A stretch of 64,000 nt of DNA from positions 56,928,420 to 56,992,419 of the forward strand of contig CP136062.1 in assembly GCA_032622095.1 (NCBI GenBank), read 5' to 3'. This document shows, piece after piece, positions 38,701-45,034 of this stretch (within the stretch, counting starts at the first letter, position 1; each line of letters starts with the position of its first letter). Origin of the DNA: Siphonodentalium dalli. Taxonomy: Eukaryota; Mollusca; Scaphopoda; Gadilida; Siphonodentaliidae. A model generated the notes under the pieces. It did not search any database. It was not told the DNA's origin and saw only the letters and a list, made by a program, of their open reading frames with translations. A program made the position numbers and the translations under genes.

Positions 38701-41700
38701 CGATACTCAACAAACGACGGAACATCCAACCAATATGACTCATTCTATATTTGTGTTACACGTAGCTATCGTCTGCTTATATTCGCTACATTTAGTATAG
38801 TGTTGATTAACGGGGTCTGTGGTTTCTTTGGTTTAACCATATGTATTTACCAAAATAATATGGTGACGGGATTGGAGGACACATGCTAGCCACTAAGTTG
38901 GCCTCCTCTTCCGAAGTTCTTTCTGAAAGGTTGTGTGGAGCTAAAATTCGCGTTTATTAAAAAAATATATATCTCACTTCATGGCATGTAATGACGATAA
39001 ACGGTGCTTTTTGTTTGGGGGATTGAATTACAATGGAGATTAACGTACCATGTCTTGTTGAATATTCGAGGATTCGAATATAAAAACATTTTCCAAGCTA
39101 TGTTCATGATCCCACAGTTCACAAACTATGATCAACTTGAGAATATTTTTCACAAATGAAGAAAAAAAGAAGGTATGATCTCGAGTGAAGTTTAGCATAA
39201 TTATATACAGCGCTGTAAAACTAAATAAACTGATTATGCAGGGTCTCGTCGCAACCGTAAGCTCCTCCCAATAATAGATGTGTGTGGAAATATTCATTAG
39301 TTTTGTTGCAGCATAGTTATTACACACATCACTTATCAAACTTACCTATACTAACTGTAACAATTTATGACAATTGATTACCTCATATGATATGCTGGTT
39401 GTATGTACACTAAACATAGTTTACGTAGTGCATCTGTATATCTAAAATACGTTTGGGTATAAACCTAAACAATTTGAAACTCTATCCGTTATGGTGGTAC
39501 GGGCTATGCGGCTACAGTTAGAATGCACGTACAACTTGGTGAATGGTAACGTATAGTAGTGACCCCAACTGTAATCGTATATAACTGGTAACCACGAGTT
39601 TGGGAAACCTCTCTATTATCAGCACACCGTTCACAATAATCTTCCACTTTATTCAGCAAATTGATAGTAGGTATCGGGCGCTATCCGCGTGTAGTATAGT
39701 GATTGTTGTGTGATTCAACACACATATAGTTGACTCAGTATCTTTATATGTAAAAGTCGTTTTCGATATAAATCGAAGAAATTGAAAACCTATCCGTTAT
39801 GTTGGTTATGGCTTCACGGTATCATTTGGAAGTTTCTGACACAAATCGATCTTAAGAAAACAAATTGAAAACCTAGTTTAGCGGTTAGGCATTGACTTTT
39901 ACAGTTAGGATGTACACATAACTTGGTGACGTAGTGCCCTATCTCTAATCGTAATCTTAACTGCATGTGAGTTTCCGAACCTGTCTATTATTTAACGCCA
40001 TCTCGAAACAAGAGTGTCAATCTGATCGCGTGAGTCCGAAATGTGAAAAAAAACCTTTATTTGGAAATCAGATGTTGATAAACATTAATTTGGTTGGCCA
40101 AGAGTTCGTGGTTTGATATTTATAGTAACAGTGGTATGCGTCCTTCTGTGTTAGACACCTTTCGCATAATGGACGACAGATAATTATTACGAATAGCTAT
40201 TTGTAGTCGTGATTTTTTCGGACGGTCCGAAAACCTTTTCGCAGAATTGACAACTACGAGTCCTTTTGTGAAAAAACCGTACCACTGGCAGTACGGTGAT
40301 ATGGTTCTGTTTGCCGTGTTTGTTTGTTGATTTGTTTCATGTGTGTTTACGCCATTTTGAGCCTTACCTGAGATACTGATAAAACAGGGGGGACACAATC
40401 AGGCACTGATATCACTTATGTCTCTGTTCCACTATCATGGAGACAATTCCTAACAGAGTGCGGTTATATGTCCATTCTAGTATTGTATTTTAGTTGTTGG
40501 CTTCATTGCAGCTGGCGACAGATCTCGATTTACTGTGAAGTGTTCATCCGTCGCTTAGCATTTTGTTTTTCTCAAGAATGGACATCATTCGCATAACGAA
40601 CGACGACAGAAAAGAATGACGAACACCTTATTGTAGTTGTAACATTTTTGTAGGGTCCAAAAACCTTTTCCCAAAACTGACGTCAGTTTGTGCGAAAATA
40701 ATGCCGTTCAAACTTCTTGCCACACGAAGTAAGACGATATAATTACGTTTTCTTGGTGCAATTGTGTTGTTATTAGGTCATAGTCTATGATATAGGCTCG
40801 ATTATGACATGAACAAATAACGTGCCACGCTTCTCTCCACGAAACCCTAATCGTAACTATACGGATATGGCAAAATTATAACTGACAGAAATAACAAAAA
40901 TTCTAGTGACGCAGTACCATATTAATTTGTCGTCGTTCATTATGCGAAAGGTGTCCAATATGCTCGTGTCTCAAAACGACGAATAATTTGATGCATTATC
41001 ACAGATAAAAATTAAGGCCTCAATGCAATCATAATTTAAGGACATAATCTCCGAGTCATCTCCCACATTGAGGAGCTGAAAAACGATCGCAAACTTATTA
41101 CTATATGATGTATTGGTGAGTTTTGTTGAAAATCTGAAATTGTAATTGTAGGTACGGATAGGGTAAAACGACAACGAATAGAAAGAACAACATTTCTGGT
41201 GACGTGGTACCCACTTCGTAATTATTATCTGTCGTAGTTCATTGTGTGAAGAGTGTTTATTATACACCTTTCTCATAATGAACGACGACATATAATTATT
41301 ACGAATAGGGCACTAATATTTACAATCAAAGTTCGCAGTTATTGATATGCTGCGCTCACTGGGTTGTATCAAAAACACCCTTAGTCAAGTGGCCTTGCTG
41401 AGTTTATTATTCTGGTGGGTCCTGTCTAATTGCTATAATACTGGTATGACAAACTGATGCTGTTAAAAAAGTACCGTGATTTTGTCTGAAGTTGTCATTT
41501 TCGCAGCGCTTGGCTAATCTGGGCGAATCAAAGGAAATCAAGAACCAATATACTTTTAAATAGTTCAGCTGGAGCTTGAAAAACGACAGAGATATCCATC
41601 CTGATTGTAGTCAGCCTGTAACAACCAACACACACATTTTTAAAGGGGCACTGTACACTAAATCAGGCTCTTTATGGGACAATCTCCTTCTATACTCAAC

Positions 41701-42332
41701 ATAATATATGCAACAACTGAATGAATTTGAGCCATGGATGAGTGCAGAATACACTCATTTACGGTATGAACAATACAAACAACATGGTGATTATAATGAC
41801 AATGCATTTATGACTGGAGTCATAAATACATTTTCATTATAATGAGCATGTTATTCGCATCGTTCATATTTTGGCTTCATCAATGGCTCAAATTAATTCA
41901 TTTGTTGCATACATTCTTTTAAGTATAAAATGAGATGTTCCCATAAGTAGCCGGATTTAGTGTACAGTACCTCTTTAAAATATTTTATAACATATAGTTA
42001 TATATTTGAATGATTATGCACATAGTGACGTCGCGAAAACAACAACTTTATATACTATAACGATACATATTCTAAACAGCATCATTTTGGCCTACCAACA
42101 TAATAACAGTTAAGCAGTACCCACCGGCACCATATCAAATTAACAGGAACACTTGGCCAGGTGTGATGCATACGCCATATGTCAACTTACATCCGGATCT
42201 CAGGTGTGAATCATCCGGTTGTTTGTGTCCTTCGTTGATATCTGTAGCACCCGGGGCATTAGGCTCACTCGATAGTCCACCTTCCCCGATCATTATGGCC
42301 GCCAAACACACAATTAGTACTGATGTCAACAT
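8557..42332 (-). CDS. Secreted TSP1 x4 / C-type lectin protein (7 exons, 399 aa)
   Basis: Coding exons in order: 42332-42191, 33755-33588, 32639-32475, 31557-31390, 20207-20028, 17307-17134, 8759-8557. All introns are GT-AG and all junctions are phase 1. The exon lengths (142+168+165+168+180+174+203) total 1200 nt with one terminal stop. Predicted layout: signal peptide 1 to about 19, acidic/polar linker to 47, TSP1 domains at 48-103, 104-158, 159-214 and 215-274, CTLD 275-399. The protein has no membrane segment after the signal, so it should be secreted. TSP1 modules usually bind glycosaminoglycans or matrix proteins and CTLDs bind sugars or proteins; an extracellular recognition or matrix role is therefore likely but unproven. 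I cannot exclude an alternative first exon or further short exons in the long introns. No gene name is recognised. Confidence 0.75.
8760..11439 (-). other. Intron 6, distal part: no gene seen
   Basis: AT-rich intron sequence. A G run lies at 9972-9992. The phrase ACTCCAGGATACAA near 10001 reappears inverted at 11325-11338, next to GGTGGGGGTGGG-type sequence on both sides, so a weak inverted pair about 1.3 kb apart exists. No exon-like frame was found; the 134-codon frame at 11058 has no recognisable motif. Confidence 0.5.
11440..11880. mobile_element. MITE family M (TTAA-flanked, TIR AGGTACTCAATCCGAT), full copy
   Basis: The inverse ends AGGTACTCAATCCGAT / ATCGGATTGAGTACCT bound a ~440-bp element with CAACAACAACAACAAC near the left end. 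Inner landmarks are TTATCAGAATCGATTAATT, GTTTCTGGGCCACA and ACTCGAATCAAATATG. TTAA precedes the left end. Other copies: 12032, 12518, 34393/38289 (split), 49323 and 52490. No coding capacity. Confidence 0.82.
11920..12650. repeat. Tandem pair of spacer + family M MITE (reverse orientation)
   Basis: A ~110-bp AT-rich segment (AACAGCCCACA...ATACGTTGAAAATAATTT) followed by a MITE starting TTAAAGGTACTCAATC occurs at 11920-12400 and again from about 12410. The second MITE stops at about 12640. The repeated spacer shows that spacer and MITE were duplicated together rather than inserted twice. Confidence 0.75.
12828..13178. repeat. 42-bp minisatellite, ~8 copies
   Basis: Unit of 42 bp: AATAAAGAGCGTTCATG, TTTATGTCGCACACAAGCGG, then TAGAT. 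42 is a multiple of three, so one minus frame stays open as a 14-residue repeat around KHERSLLST; I regard this as a by-product. One unit carries a 3-4-bp insertion. The core TAAAGAGCGT also appears, inverted, at 45035-45130, 47450-47510 and 57595-57605. Confidence 0.85.
13522..14423. mobile_element. Foldback-type element with ~83-bp terminal inverted repeats
   Basis: 13522-13604 is the inverse of 14342-14422. Landmarks are GGTCACCCCATGCATCCGGA, AGCGGAAGACATGCTCGTAG, GGAATAACCACATGG and CCCGCGATTTGCAC. A second inverted pair, GGCATGTCTATAGCA / TGCTATAGACATGCC (13952-13994), lies exactly at the midpoint. The rest is not palindromic. No transposase frame is seen; it is probably non-autonomous. 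TSD not resolved. Confidence 0.75.
14424..15029. other. Intron 6 spacer
   Basis: About 600 bp without recognisable elements. Confidence 0.45.
15030..15626. mobile_element. Inverted dimer of a tRNA-like retroelement with 13-bp TSD
   Basis: 15136-15345 is the inverse of about 15355-15617 over nearly the full length (for example AAGCAAATTTAATTTTTGAG, GACGTCGCACTTAGGACACT). The whole is flanked by the direct repeat CTATTCATTGGTA (15030-15042 and 15614-15626), a length typical of target-primed retrotransposition. The right arm contains GGTTCGAATCC (15553-15563), a perfect Pol III B box, with an A-box-like TCGCTTCGGTGG about 70 bp upstream. An extra copy of the central segment (GGAGATATGGCACAGC) stands at 15051-15095. 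Confidence 0.7.
15888..16030. repeat. Long palindrome, ~70-bp arms
   Basis: Arms run from TAATGGCGG to CCGCC around CCCCAAAGGGG at 15953-15963. The inner ~22 bp of each arm are nearly perfect (CAGCAAACCGCACGAACCCC); the outer parts are imperfect (ATGTGGTCATG / CATGACCACG). Probably a palindromic MITE. Confidence 0.75.
16505..16590. repeat. Short inverted repeat
   Basis: TCAATGTGTTCATAAAC (about 16510) and GTTTATGAACACATTGA (about 16567) form arms around ~40 bp containing GTGACGTCAC. Confidence 0.65.
16678..16782. repeat. 26-bp tandem repeat, 4 copies
   Basis: Four units AATATCCCCATAACCGG + GAGATCAAC; the last two have GGTAG instead of GGGAG. It is the only clear repeat between 16600 and the CTLD exon at 17134. 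Confidence 0.9.
17134..17307 (-). CDS. Exon 6: CTLD N-terminal half
   Basis: Acceptor GTGTTATAG ends at 17308 and donor GTAAGTAT starts at 17133. The exon is 174 nt, phase 1 in and out. It encodes DCTGSNMVW, DAGICTYIS, NHVDAMSACNQM, CGRLIFIKN and EIKAHIPT. This matches the first CTLD half: an N-terminal Cys pair (long-form CTLD), the alpha-1 region with the conserved Cys, and the GxLAxI-type strand. The position usually taken by Gly in MGGRL is Cys here, giving the whole domain seven cysteines. It joins exon 7 through a codon TAT, giving IPTYGHWIDGG, a smooth CTLD sequence. Confidence 0.87.
17308..20027 (-). other. Intron 5, mostly a tandem duplication
   Basis: About 17480-18560 and 18600-19530 are diverged direct copies. 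Matching phrases are ACCAACATCGCGCCC / ACCAACATCCCG, TGGAGAATATGCTAACGG / TGGAGGATATGCTAATGG, TACCCCATTATATATG and GTCGCGACGGCTTCTAA. Both copies are rich in TTTCCAAC/GTTGGAAA words also found in the TWA-flanked elements. C/G runs lie at 18938-18949, 19274-19286 and 19757-19767 with 19777-19785. Confidence 0.6.
20028..20207 (-). CDS. Exon 5: TSP1 domain 4 (degenerate)
   Basis: Acceptor AATAATTATAG ends at 20208. The donor is GTTAGT at 20027, weaker than the GTAAGT/GTGAGT of the other exons. 180 nt, phase 1-1. Residues VDGEWALWTV, then a VYAGYHG stretch, KTRTRRCNKPEP, YGGRWCQG and LLTCC. The W-x-x-W and R-x-R-R-C-N features identify TSP1. The second cysteine (CSxTCG in normal domains) is missing, so both the disulfide and the O-fucose site are lost. 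It is the TSP1 domain next to the CTLD. Confidence 0.88.
20208..21010 (-). other. Intron 4, proximal part: nothing recognised
   Basis: About 800 bp without a repeat, frame or exon signature. Confidence 0.45.
21011..23508. mobile_element. TIR transposon family K, 2.5 kb, copy 1
   Basis: Starts CACTGTTAGAAAAAATACCG and ends CAGTATTTTCTAACAGAG, with ACCGT/ACGGT-rich subterminal sequence at both ends. Almost its whole length is the inverse of 34645-38122 (for example GGCGTGAAATTGTCCAGTCAC at 21708 and its inverse near 37316; GCGCTAAATTTCAT at 21929). TA stands on both sides, but a TSD is not secure. No long transposase frame survives. The order and subterminal repeats resemble hAT- or Tc-type non-autonomous elements; superfamily unresolved. 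Confidence 0.75.
23509..27140 (-). other. Intron 4, middle part
   Basis: AT-rich. 23870-24120 is related to 47570-47770 (a GGTGG...ACGGGTG, ATACC, AAAGTGATG series), so a further interspersed repeat exists. 24980-25170 is rich in ACGGT/TACTGT words. 25900-25970 has two 36-bp copies of TATGTCAGTGTGAACC + TGCTCGACA. Near 25335 CAATTCAATTTCAATTTG resembles a LINE tail on the minus strand. No exon-like frame was found. Confidence 0.5.
27141..27178. repeat. Perfect short hairpin
   Basis: CGTCCGTTATGTA and TACATAACGGACG form 13-bp arms around a 12-base loop. Confidence 0.8.
27857..27975. repeat. 24-bp tandem repeat, ~5 copies
   Basis: Unit CCTATGTGTGGACACTTTGC + CTCT, with drift towards the right end. 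24 is a multiple of three, so it reads as DTLPLLCV repeats in one frame; not considered coding. Confidence 0.85.
28081..28195. repeat. 19-bp tandem repeat
   Basis: Five units of TATGTTATCCTACTCTCAA, the first and last followed by GC(A)GTACGTCATG-type sequence, so a longer parent unit probably existed. Confidence 0.85.
28357..28453. repeat. Palindromic MITE, ~45-bp arms
   Basis: TGTTCTGAGTAGCGTACGG at the left is the exact inverse of the right end (28435-28453). Inside it TTTCTCCTC and GAGATG continue the pairing. The loop is very short. Confidence 0.85.
29435..29616. repeat. Palindromic MITE, ~90-bp imperfect arms
   Basis: Inverse landmarks: GCAATAAACATAGAAC / GTTCTATCTATTTATTAC, TGTGTGAAC / GTTCACACA, GTTAACGTTA / TAACGTTAAC and AGGTAAAACTCGAACC / GGTTCTCGTTTTACC. 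Centre about 29525. Confidence 0.8.
29824..29975. repeat. Palindromic MITE, imperfect
   Basis: ATAAATATAGAGCCACAC at the left matches the inverse of GTGTGGCTCTAAATATTAT at the right. GATTACC / GGGTAATC pair near the centre. Confidence 0.75.
30003..31288 (-). mobile_element. 5'-truncated LINE with AATAAA and (AATTG)n tail
   Basis: On the minus strand the ORF2 fragment (stop at 30278) is followed by ~270 bp of 3' UTR that ends GTGGACGGAGAAAATAAAG, then AATTGAATTGAAT (to about 30008). The presence of an AATAAA and a short tandem tail marks the 3' end. The 5' end lies near 31290, where the frame meets a TAG and homology fades. Confidence 0.75.
30278..31288 (-). pseudogene. LINE ORF2 fragment: RT thumb and C-terminal zinc motif
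   Basis: The frame is open for 337 codons from just after a TAG at 31289-31291; the first ATG (31177) is not a true start. The early part reads KCRGILGLLF, SFYRARRNNEKKA and the typical LINE stretch KMVLPVMLYGCDV (PxLLYG...), followed by KFLKIILKMKPST, MVYGESG and a C-terminal CX2C-X9-H-X4-C (CHLCGED...YHYLFIC). This is the region after the RT catalytic core, so the copy cannot move. The same protein family is represented by the relic at 46480-47200. The clade may be CR1/L2-like; not resolved. Confidence 0.82.
31390..31557 (-). CDS. Exon 4: TSP1 domain 3
   Basis: Acceptor TTTGTTACAG ends at 31558; donor GTAAGTGG starts at 31389. 168 nt, phase 1-1. Residues NGGWTNWTVNQCSIDCGVG, IKTRNCSNPPP, GGSECHGP and NCPG. 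All six TSP1 cysteines are present. The O-fucosylation motif CxxS/TCxxG has Asp in place of Ser/Thr (CSIDCG), so fucosylation is unlikely; NWT makes an N-glycosylation sequon within the W-x-x-W strand. The spacing to exon 3 is only 917 bp, so exons 2-4 form a compact group. Confidence 0.93.
31558..32474 (-). other. Intron 3
   Basis: 917 bp. Its only recognisable content is the palindromic element at 32242-32402. Confidence 0.7.
32242..32402. repeat. Palindromic MITE in intron 3
   Basis: Left AATATCTACAGTTTTTGTCT mirrors right AAATAAAAACTGTAGGTATT; GTGTCTGG / CCAGACAC and AATTTTCAC / GTGAAAATT continue towards the centre near 32322. Confidence 0.85.
32475..32639 (-). CDS. Exon 3: TSP1 domain 2
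   Basis: Acceptor CAGTCACAG ends at 32640; donor GTGAGTGA starts at 32474. 165 nt, phase 1-1. Residues DGGWSKWVSSTCSVTCGHG, SETRNCSNPEP, GKLCDGP, NVTC and ADCPG. This is the most canonical domain of the set: W-x-x-W, CSVTCG (O-fucose consensus intact), the R-N-C strand and six cysteines. NVT is an N-glycosylation sequon. It is noticeably richer in GC than the intron around it. Confidence 0.94.
32640..33587 (-). other. Intron 2: nothing recognised
   Basis: 948 bp between two TSP1 exons. I see no repeat or additional exon. Confidence 0.6.
33588..33755 (-). CDS. Exon 2: TSP1 domain 1
   Basis: Acceptor TTATATCCACAG ends at 33756; donor GTAAGTTT starts at 33587. 168 nt, phase 1-1. Residues GAPWLAWTEGPCSVSCGLG, HRTRNCSIDDP, ENCIGP, LCQEVVCPG. 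W-x-x-W and CSVSCG (O-fucose consensus) are intact, with six cysteines. If joined directly to exon 1 the first codon is TTT (Phe); if the microexon at 39346-39354 is used it becomes GTT (Val), as at the start of domains 3 and 4. Confidence 0.93.
33957..34150. repeat. 50-bp tandem repeat, ~4 copies
   Basis: Unit TATAATATACATACAGTCAA + TTAACATTGATTTTATTTAG + AATGTTGTGG. The two outer units are diverged, the inner ones nearly identical. It starts about 200 bp upstream of the exon 2 acceptor, in intron 1. Confidence 0.88.
34744..35715. mobile_element. Non-autonomous Harbinger-like element, 972 bp, TTA TSD
   Basis: Left end GGCTGTGTTTACACTGCTGT, right end the imperfect inverse (ATTGCTGTAGAAATG on the other strand, ending GGGTGCATTTACA). 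Arms share CTGCTGTAGAAATG and AGATCT. TTA stands at 34741-34743 and 35716-35718. Absent from copy 1 of family K at the same place, so the empty site is known. The inside (35040-35530) shares TTTCCAAC-rich sequence and ATGCAAAT + GGTC with the 2257-3510 element. Confidence 0.8.
35787..36017. repeat. 46-bp tandem repeat, 5 copies, inside family K copy 2
   Basis: Unit TATGTTTATCGGCGACCAAA + TTATATACGGCAGTGACTCC + ATACAG, almost identical between copies. Copy 1 of the transposon has only one inverse unit at about 23295-23345. Confidence 0.92.
38290..40153 (-). other. Intron 1, middle part
   Basis: Mostly unassigned. About 39465-39570 and 39770-39930 share a CTATCCGTTATG...GGCT(T/A)... block, a diverged direct repeat. 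The candidate microexon lies at 39346-39354. 38485-38510 resembles 23760-23790 inverted (CGCTAATCCTCGCCA). Confidence 0.45.
39346..39354 (-). CDS. Candidate 9-nt microexon
   Basis: On the minus strand AAATTGTTACAG is followed by TTAGTATAG and then GTAAGTTT. That is a good acceptor, nine bases and a near-consensus donor. Nine bases keep the phase-1 frame of exons 1 and 2 and would add three residues (codons complete as TTT AGT ATA G). The acceptor resembles that of exon 4 (TTTGTTACAG). It could also be chance or the collapsed remnant of a lost TSP1 exon. Confidence 0.3.
   Translation of the reverse strand, partial: LV
40154..40955. mobile_element. TIR repeat family T (GACACCTTTCGCATAATG)
   Basis: GACACCTTTCGCATAATG at 40154 and its inverse at 40938-40955 bound ~800 bp. 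Diverged inner repeats of the end (GCATAACGAACGACGAC at 40591, and the GGTCCGAAAACCTTTTC / GGTCCAAAAACCTTTTC pair at 40224 and 40653) indicate internal duplication. More end-like copies follow at about 41215-41300. No transposase frame. Confidence 0.55.
41639..41979. mobile_element. Palindromic MITE family P, TTAA-flanked
   Basis: Ends ACTGTACACTAAATC / GATTTAGTGTACAGT with TTAA outside. The whole ~340 bp folds on itself (AATTTGAGCCATGG / ATGGCTCAAATTAATT; CATTTATGACTGG / GAGTCATAAATAC). A second copy is at 50065-50647. Confidence 0.85.
42191..42332 (-). CDS. Exon 1: start codon, signal peptide and linker
   Basis: ATG at 42332-42330 with A at -3. The residues MLTSVLIVCLAAIMIGEGG form a short N region and a hydrophobic core with a likely cleavage around residues 16-20. 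A polar, Pro/Asp/Glu-rich linker (SSEPNAPGATDINEG, HKQPDDSH) follows. The donor GTAAGTTG starts at 42190 and the exon ends in phase 1, matching all the TSP1 exons. TTCCAG lies 8 bases before the ATG and could be the acceptor of a 5' UTR intron. The link to exon 2, 8.4 kb away, rests on strand, phase and the need for a signal peptide. Confidence 0.72.
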
Positions 42333-42839
42333 ATTGAACCTGGAATGGATTATCTTGATGTATAGTAAGAGCCTAAATAACTTAAGAAGTTGTCAGGCTG
42401 ATACATGTATCTGCCAGTATGCTTTTCTAAGGTCAGAACGTTCTCGTTTGTGATCATTTACCCACTGATAGTACGATGTATTCGATAACAAAAGTGATGG
42501 TTTGTCTAGTTTTGGAATGCATAATGGTATACGTATATTTCACTGAGTGTCAAACTGTCTCTTGGCTGGACGAAGCGAAATCATAGGTCATAGAGTAATT
42601 GCGACCATTGCCCGACAAGCGAACTATTGCGCGGCTACAGTCTTCAAAGTACTGTATTACCTGCATGTGGATGTCACGGTTGGTGGGGCGAGAAGTACTG
42701 TATTACCTGTATGTGGATGTCACGGTTAGTGGGACGACTGAAGTACTGTATTACCTGCACGCATATTGTAAATAATGTACATATTGTAAAAAAAAATTCT
42801 CCATACCTTTATTTATAAGGTGATAAAGATAAATAATTG
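42333..42839. other. Upstream region with a 3 x ~46-bp repeat
   Basis: 42646-42765 holds three units of AGTACTGTATTACCTGCATG + TGGATGTCACGGTTGGTGGG. I see no TATA box or other promoter signal that I can defend. Confidence 0.5.
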
Positions 42840-43975
42840 AAATTGATGTCACGGTTGCGCCGATTTGCACCAAATTGTTACACATTCTTCTCCAGGAATA
42901 TAATCGTGTGATTTAAAGACACAACATTTGTGCAGTTTGGTGATAAATGGGGGGGGGGGGCACAACATTTTATAAGAAAGTTGACCATTCGAGTCAGGGG
43001 TTCAAGGATGGGGAGAATGGCACCACGATAATACTTTTAGCGCCGATTTGCACCAAATTAATATACATTCTTCTCCATTATATTGGGGAATATAATCGTG
43101 TGATTAAAAACGCCAATTTGGTGCCGTTTTTGGTGATTTAGGGGGCACCCAATTTGATAAGAATTTAATTAGCCGCAGATATCGACCACACTTATACATT
43201 ATCATCTCCATGATATCAGGAGTCTAGTTGTGTGGATTAAAGATGTCACAAGAGGGGCCGTTCGAATGAGGGGTGCATGGAGGGGAGAATGACAGCACAA
43301 TTGATAAAACTATGTTTAAAGTAATTACTACCGACTTGATAAATATTTTTCTCCGTGATACGATGAATCTAATTGTGTGGTTATATACGCACAATTGGTG
43401 CTGTGTGTGTGAGAGATGGGGGCTCTAAATTGATACGAATTTGTTTAGTCACCTATTTCCACCAATTTTATATATAATTATTTTCATAATGTGTCTAATT
43501 GTGTGGCTTAAAGATGTCAAAGTGGCGCTGTTTCAGTCACGGGTAGGGAGGGTAGGGGTCACACAAATAATATGTTAAGCGTAAATTTCCACCAAATTCA
43601 TAGACGTTCTTCTTCAATAATACACGGAATATAGCATGTGGGTTAAAGACTCCACAGTAACTGTTGGTGCCAAAATTTGCGAATGTCGTTGTTTGTCTGT
43701 GTTTTACATGTGCCCTCAACATCTTAGTCTAACCATCTAGATTGATTTATACATCTCTCTAAGTAAATCCATTTGTTTGCGAAGTGATGTGCTTATGATG
43801 TTCATGTTCTGATCCAAATATAAAATATTTATAAAAAAAAACAATCAAATGTCAATTCCAACCACGTCGACTGTACGATCAACGGAATGATAACGTCTGA
43901 AGTACGGACAGTTGTTAACAGATAAATACATTTTTATTGGTGGGACGAATTAATCGCGATAAAAAATGGCAACGG
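42840..43975 (+). repeat. Family H copy, truncated at the right
   Basis: Units from 42840 to about 43690, then the terminal segment (ACATCTCTCTAAGT, GTTCATGTTCTGATCC, GGTGGGACGAATTAATCGCG). It stops before the GCTAG terminus. A G run lies at 42950-42960. Confidence 0.65.
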
Positions 43976-45034
43976 AATTCTTCAACTGGCACCTCAAATT
44001 GTTCAACTGTCGGAAATGTTTAATCTACCACACCGTTATGGTTGGAACTATTCCAACTGAGAACACTTATGTCCAGACAATTGAAGTAGAATAATGTTCA
44101 AAGTTTGGTATAAAAACAACACATTGGCTTTTGTGAGTAAAGGGGGCGGGGGTGTCCAAAACAATTATCAAAGGTAAACAAAATATTTGATCTTTCTGAA
44201 ACAAGAATGTCTCAGTCTCAGCTAACAGCGTAGGGCTCACCAATGGTACCAATGACTTGGTATTTTTCCAACTGAGCTTTCCAACTGATGGCGATTTCAG
44301 TCTATAATATTGACTGCAAGTATGACAATTTTATGATAAAGCTGACTCTTACGACCGTTTATCAACAATCAGAGCAGCCATCATTAAATTATTTTAAACT
44401 GTATATGTTCTTATGTGTTCCATGCTGAGTTTCCATCAAATCCCTCGGATTAGCCAAAGACGGTGACAATTATAATTTAAGAAAAATAACGGCATTTAAA
44501 TTTAAGAGTATCAGTTTTCCTCCATCAACATACGTATAATTATATTAGAAGGACTCGACAGCATAACAGAACAGTAGCAGGACCACTTAATATTGGCGCT
44601 TCTTTATACATGCCCAGATTACAGGATCGTGGTATGACAACTTAATATTGTGACTCCTGTACATCTGCCCAGACTAAAGGATCGTGGTATGACAACTTAA
44701 CATTGGGACTCATGTACATCTGCCCAGCCTATTTTCAGAGTCGTTGCTTGTTGGACTCCGTTTGCGGGTTTATAACTGGCAATGTACAATAATGCACCCT
44801 TCAATTGAATCATATTCCCAAATTAATCACTTCTTTGTTCGGAATGCTCCAACTGATATTTCCGGCCTTCCAGCTGTTGAAAATGTCCAACCAGAAACCC
44901 CGTAATGGTCAAAACGTATAAGAACCAAAAACGAACATTCCAAAAGTAGGAAGACTTGAGATTTGAGAGGGCAAAACAATCACAAATCCATTCATAAACA
45001 ATACGTCGAAAGGTATAGAAACAGTTGAAAATTT
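43976..45034. other. Intergenic; TTCCAAC-rich sequence and a 3 x 61-bp repeat
   Basis: 43980-44340 and 44810-44900 are rich in TTCCAACTG words as in the TWA-flanked elements. 44578-44730 contains three ~61-bp units (ACTTAATATTGGCGC..., CATCTGCCCAGA, AGGATCGTGGTATGACA). No gene seen. Confidence 0.55.
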
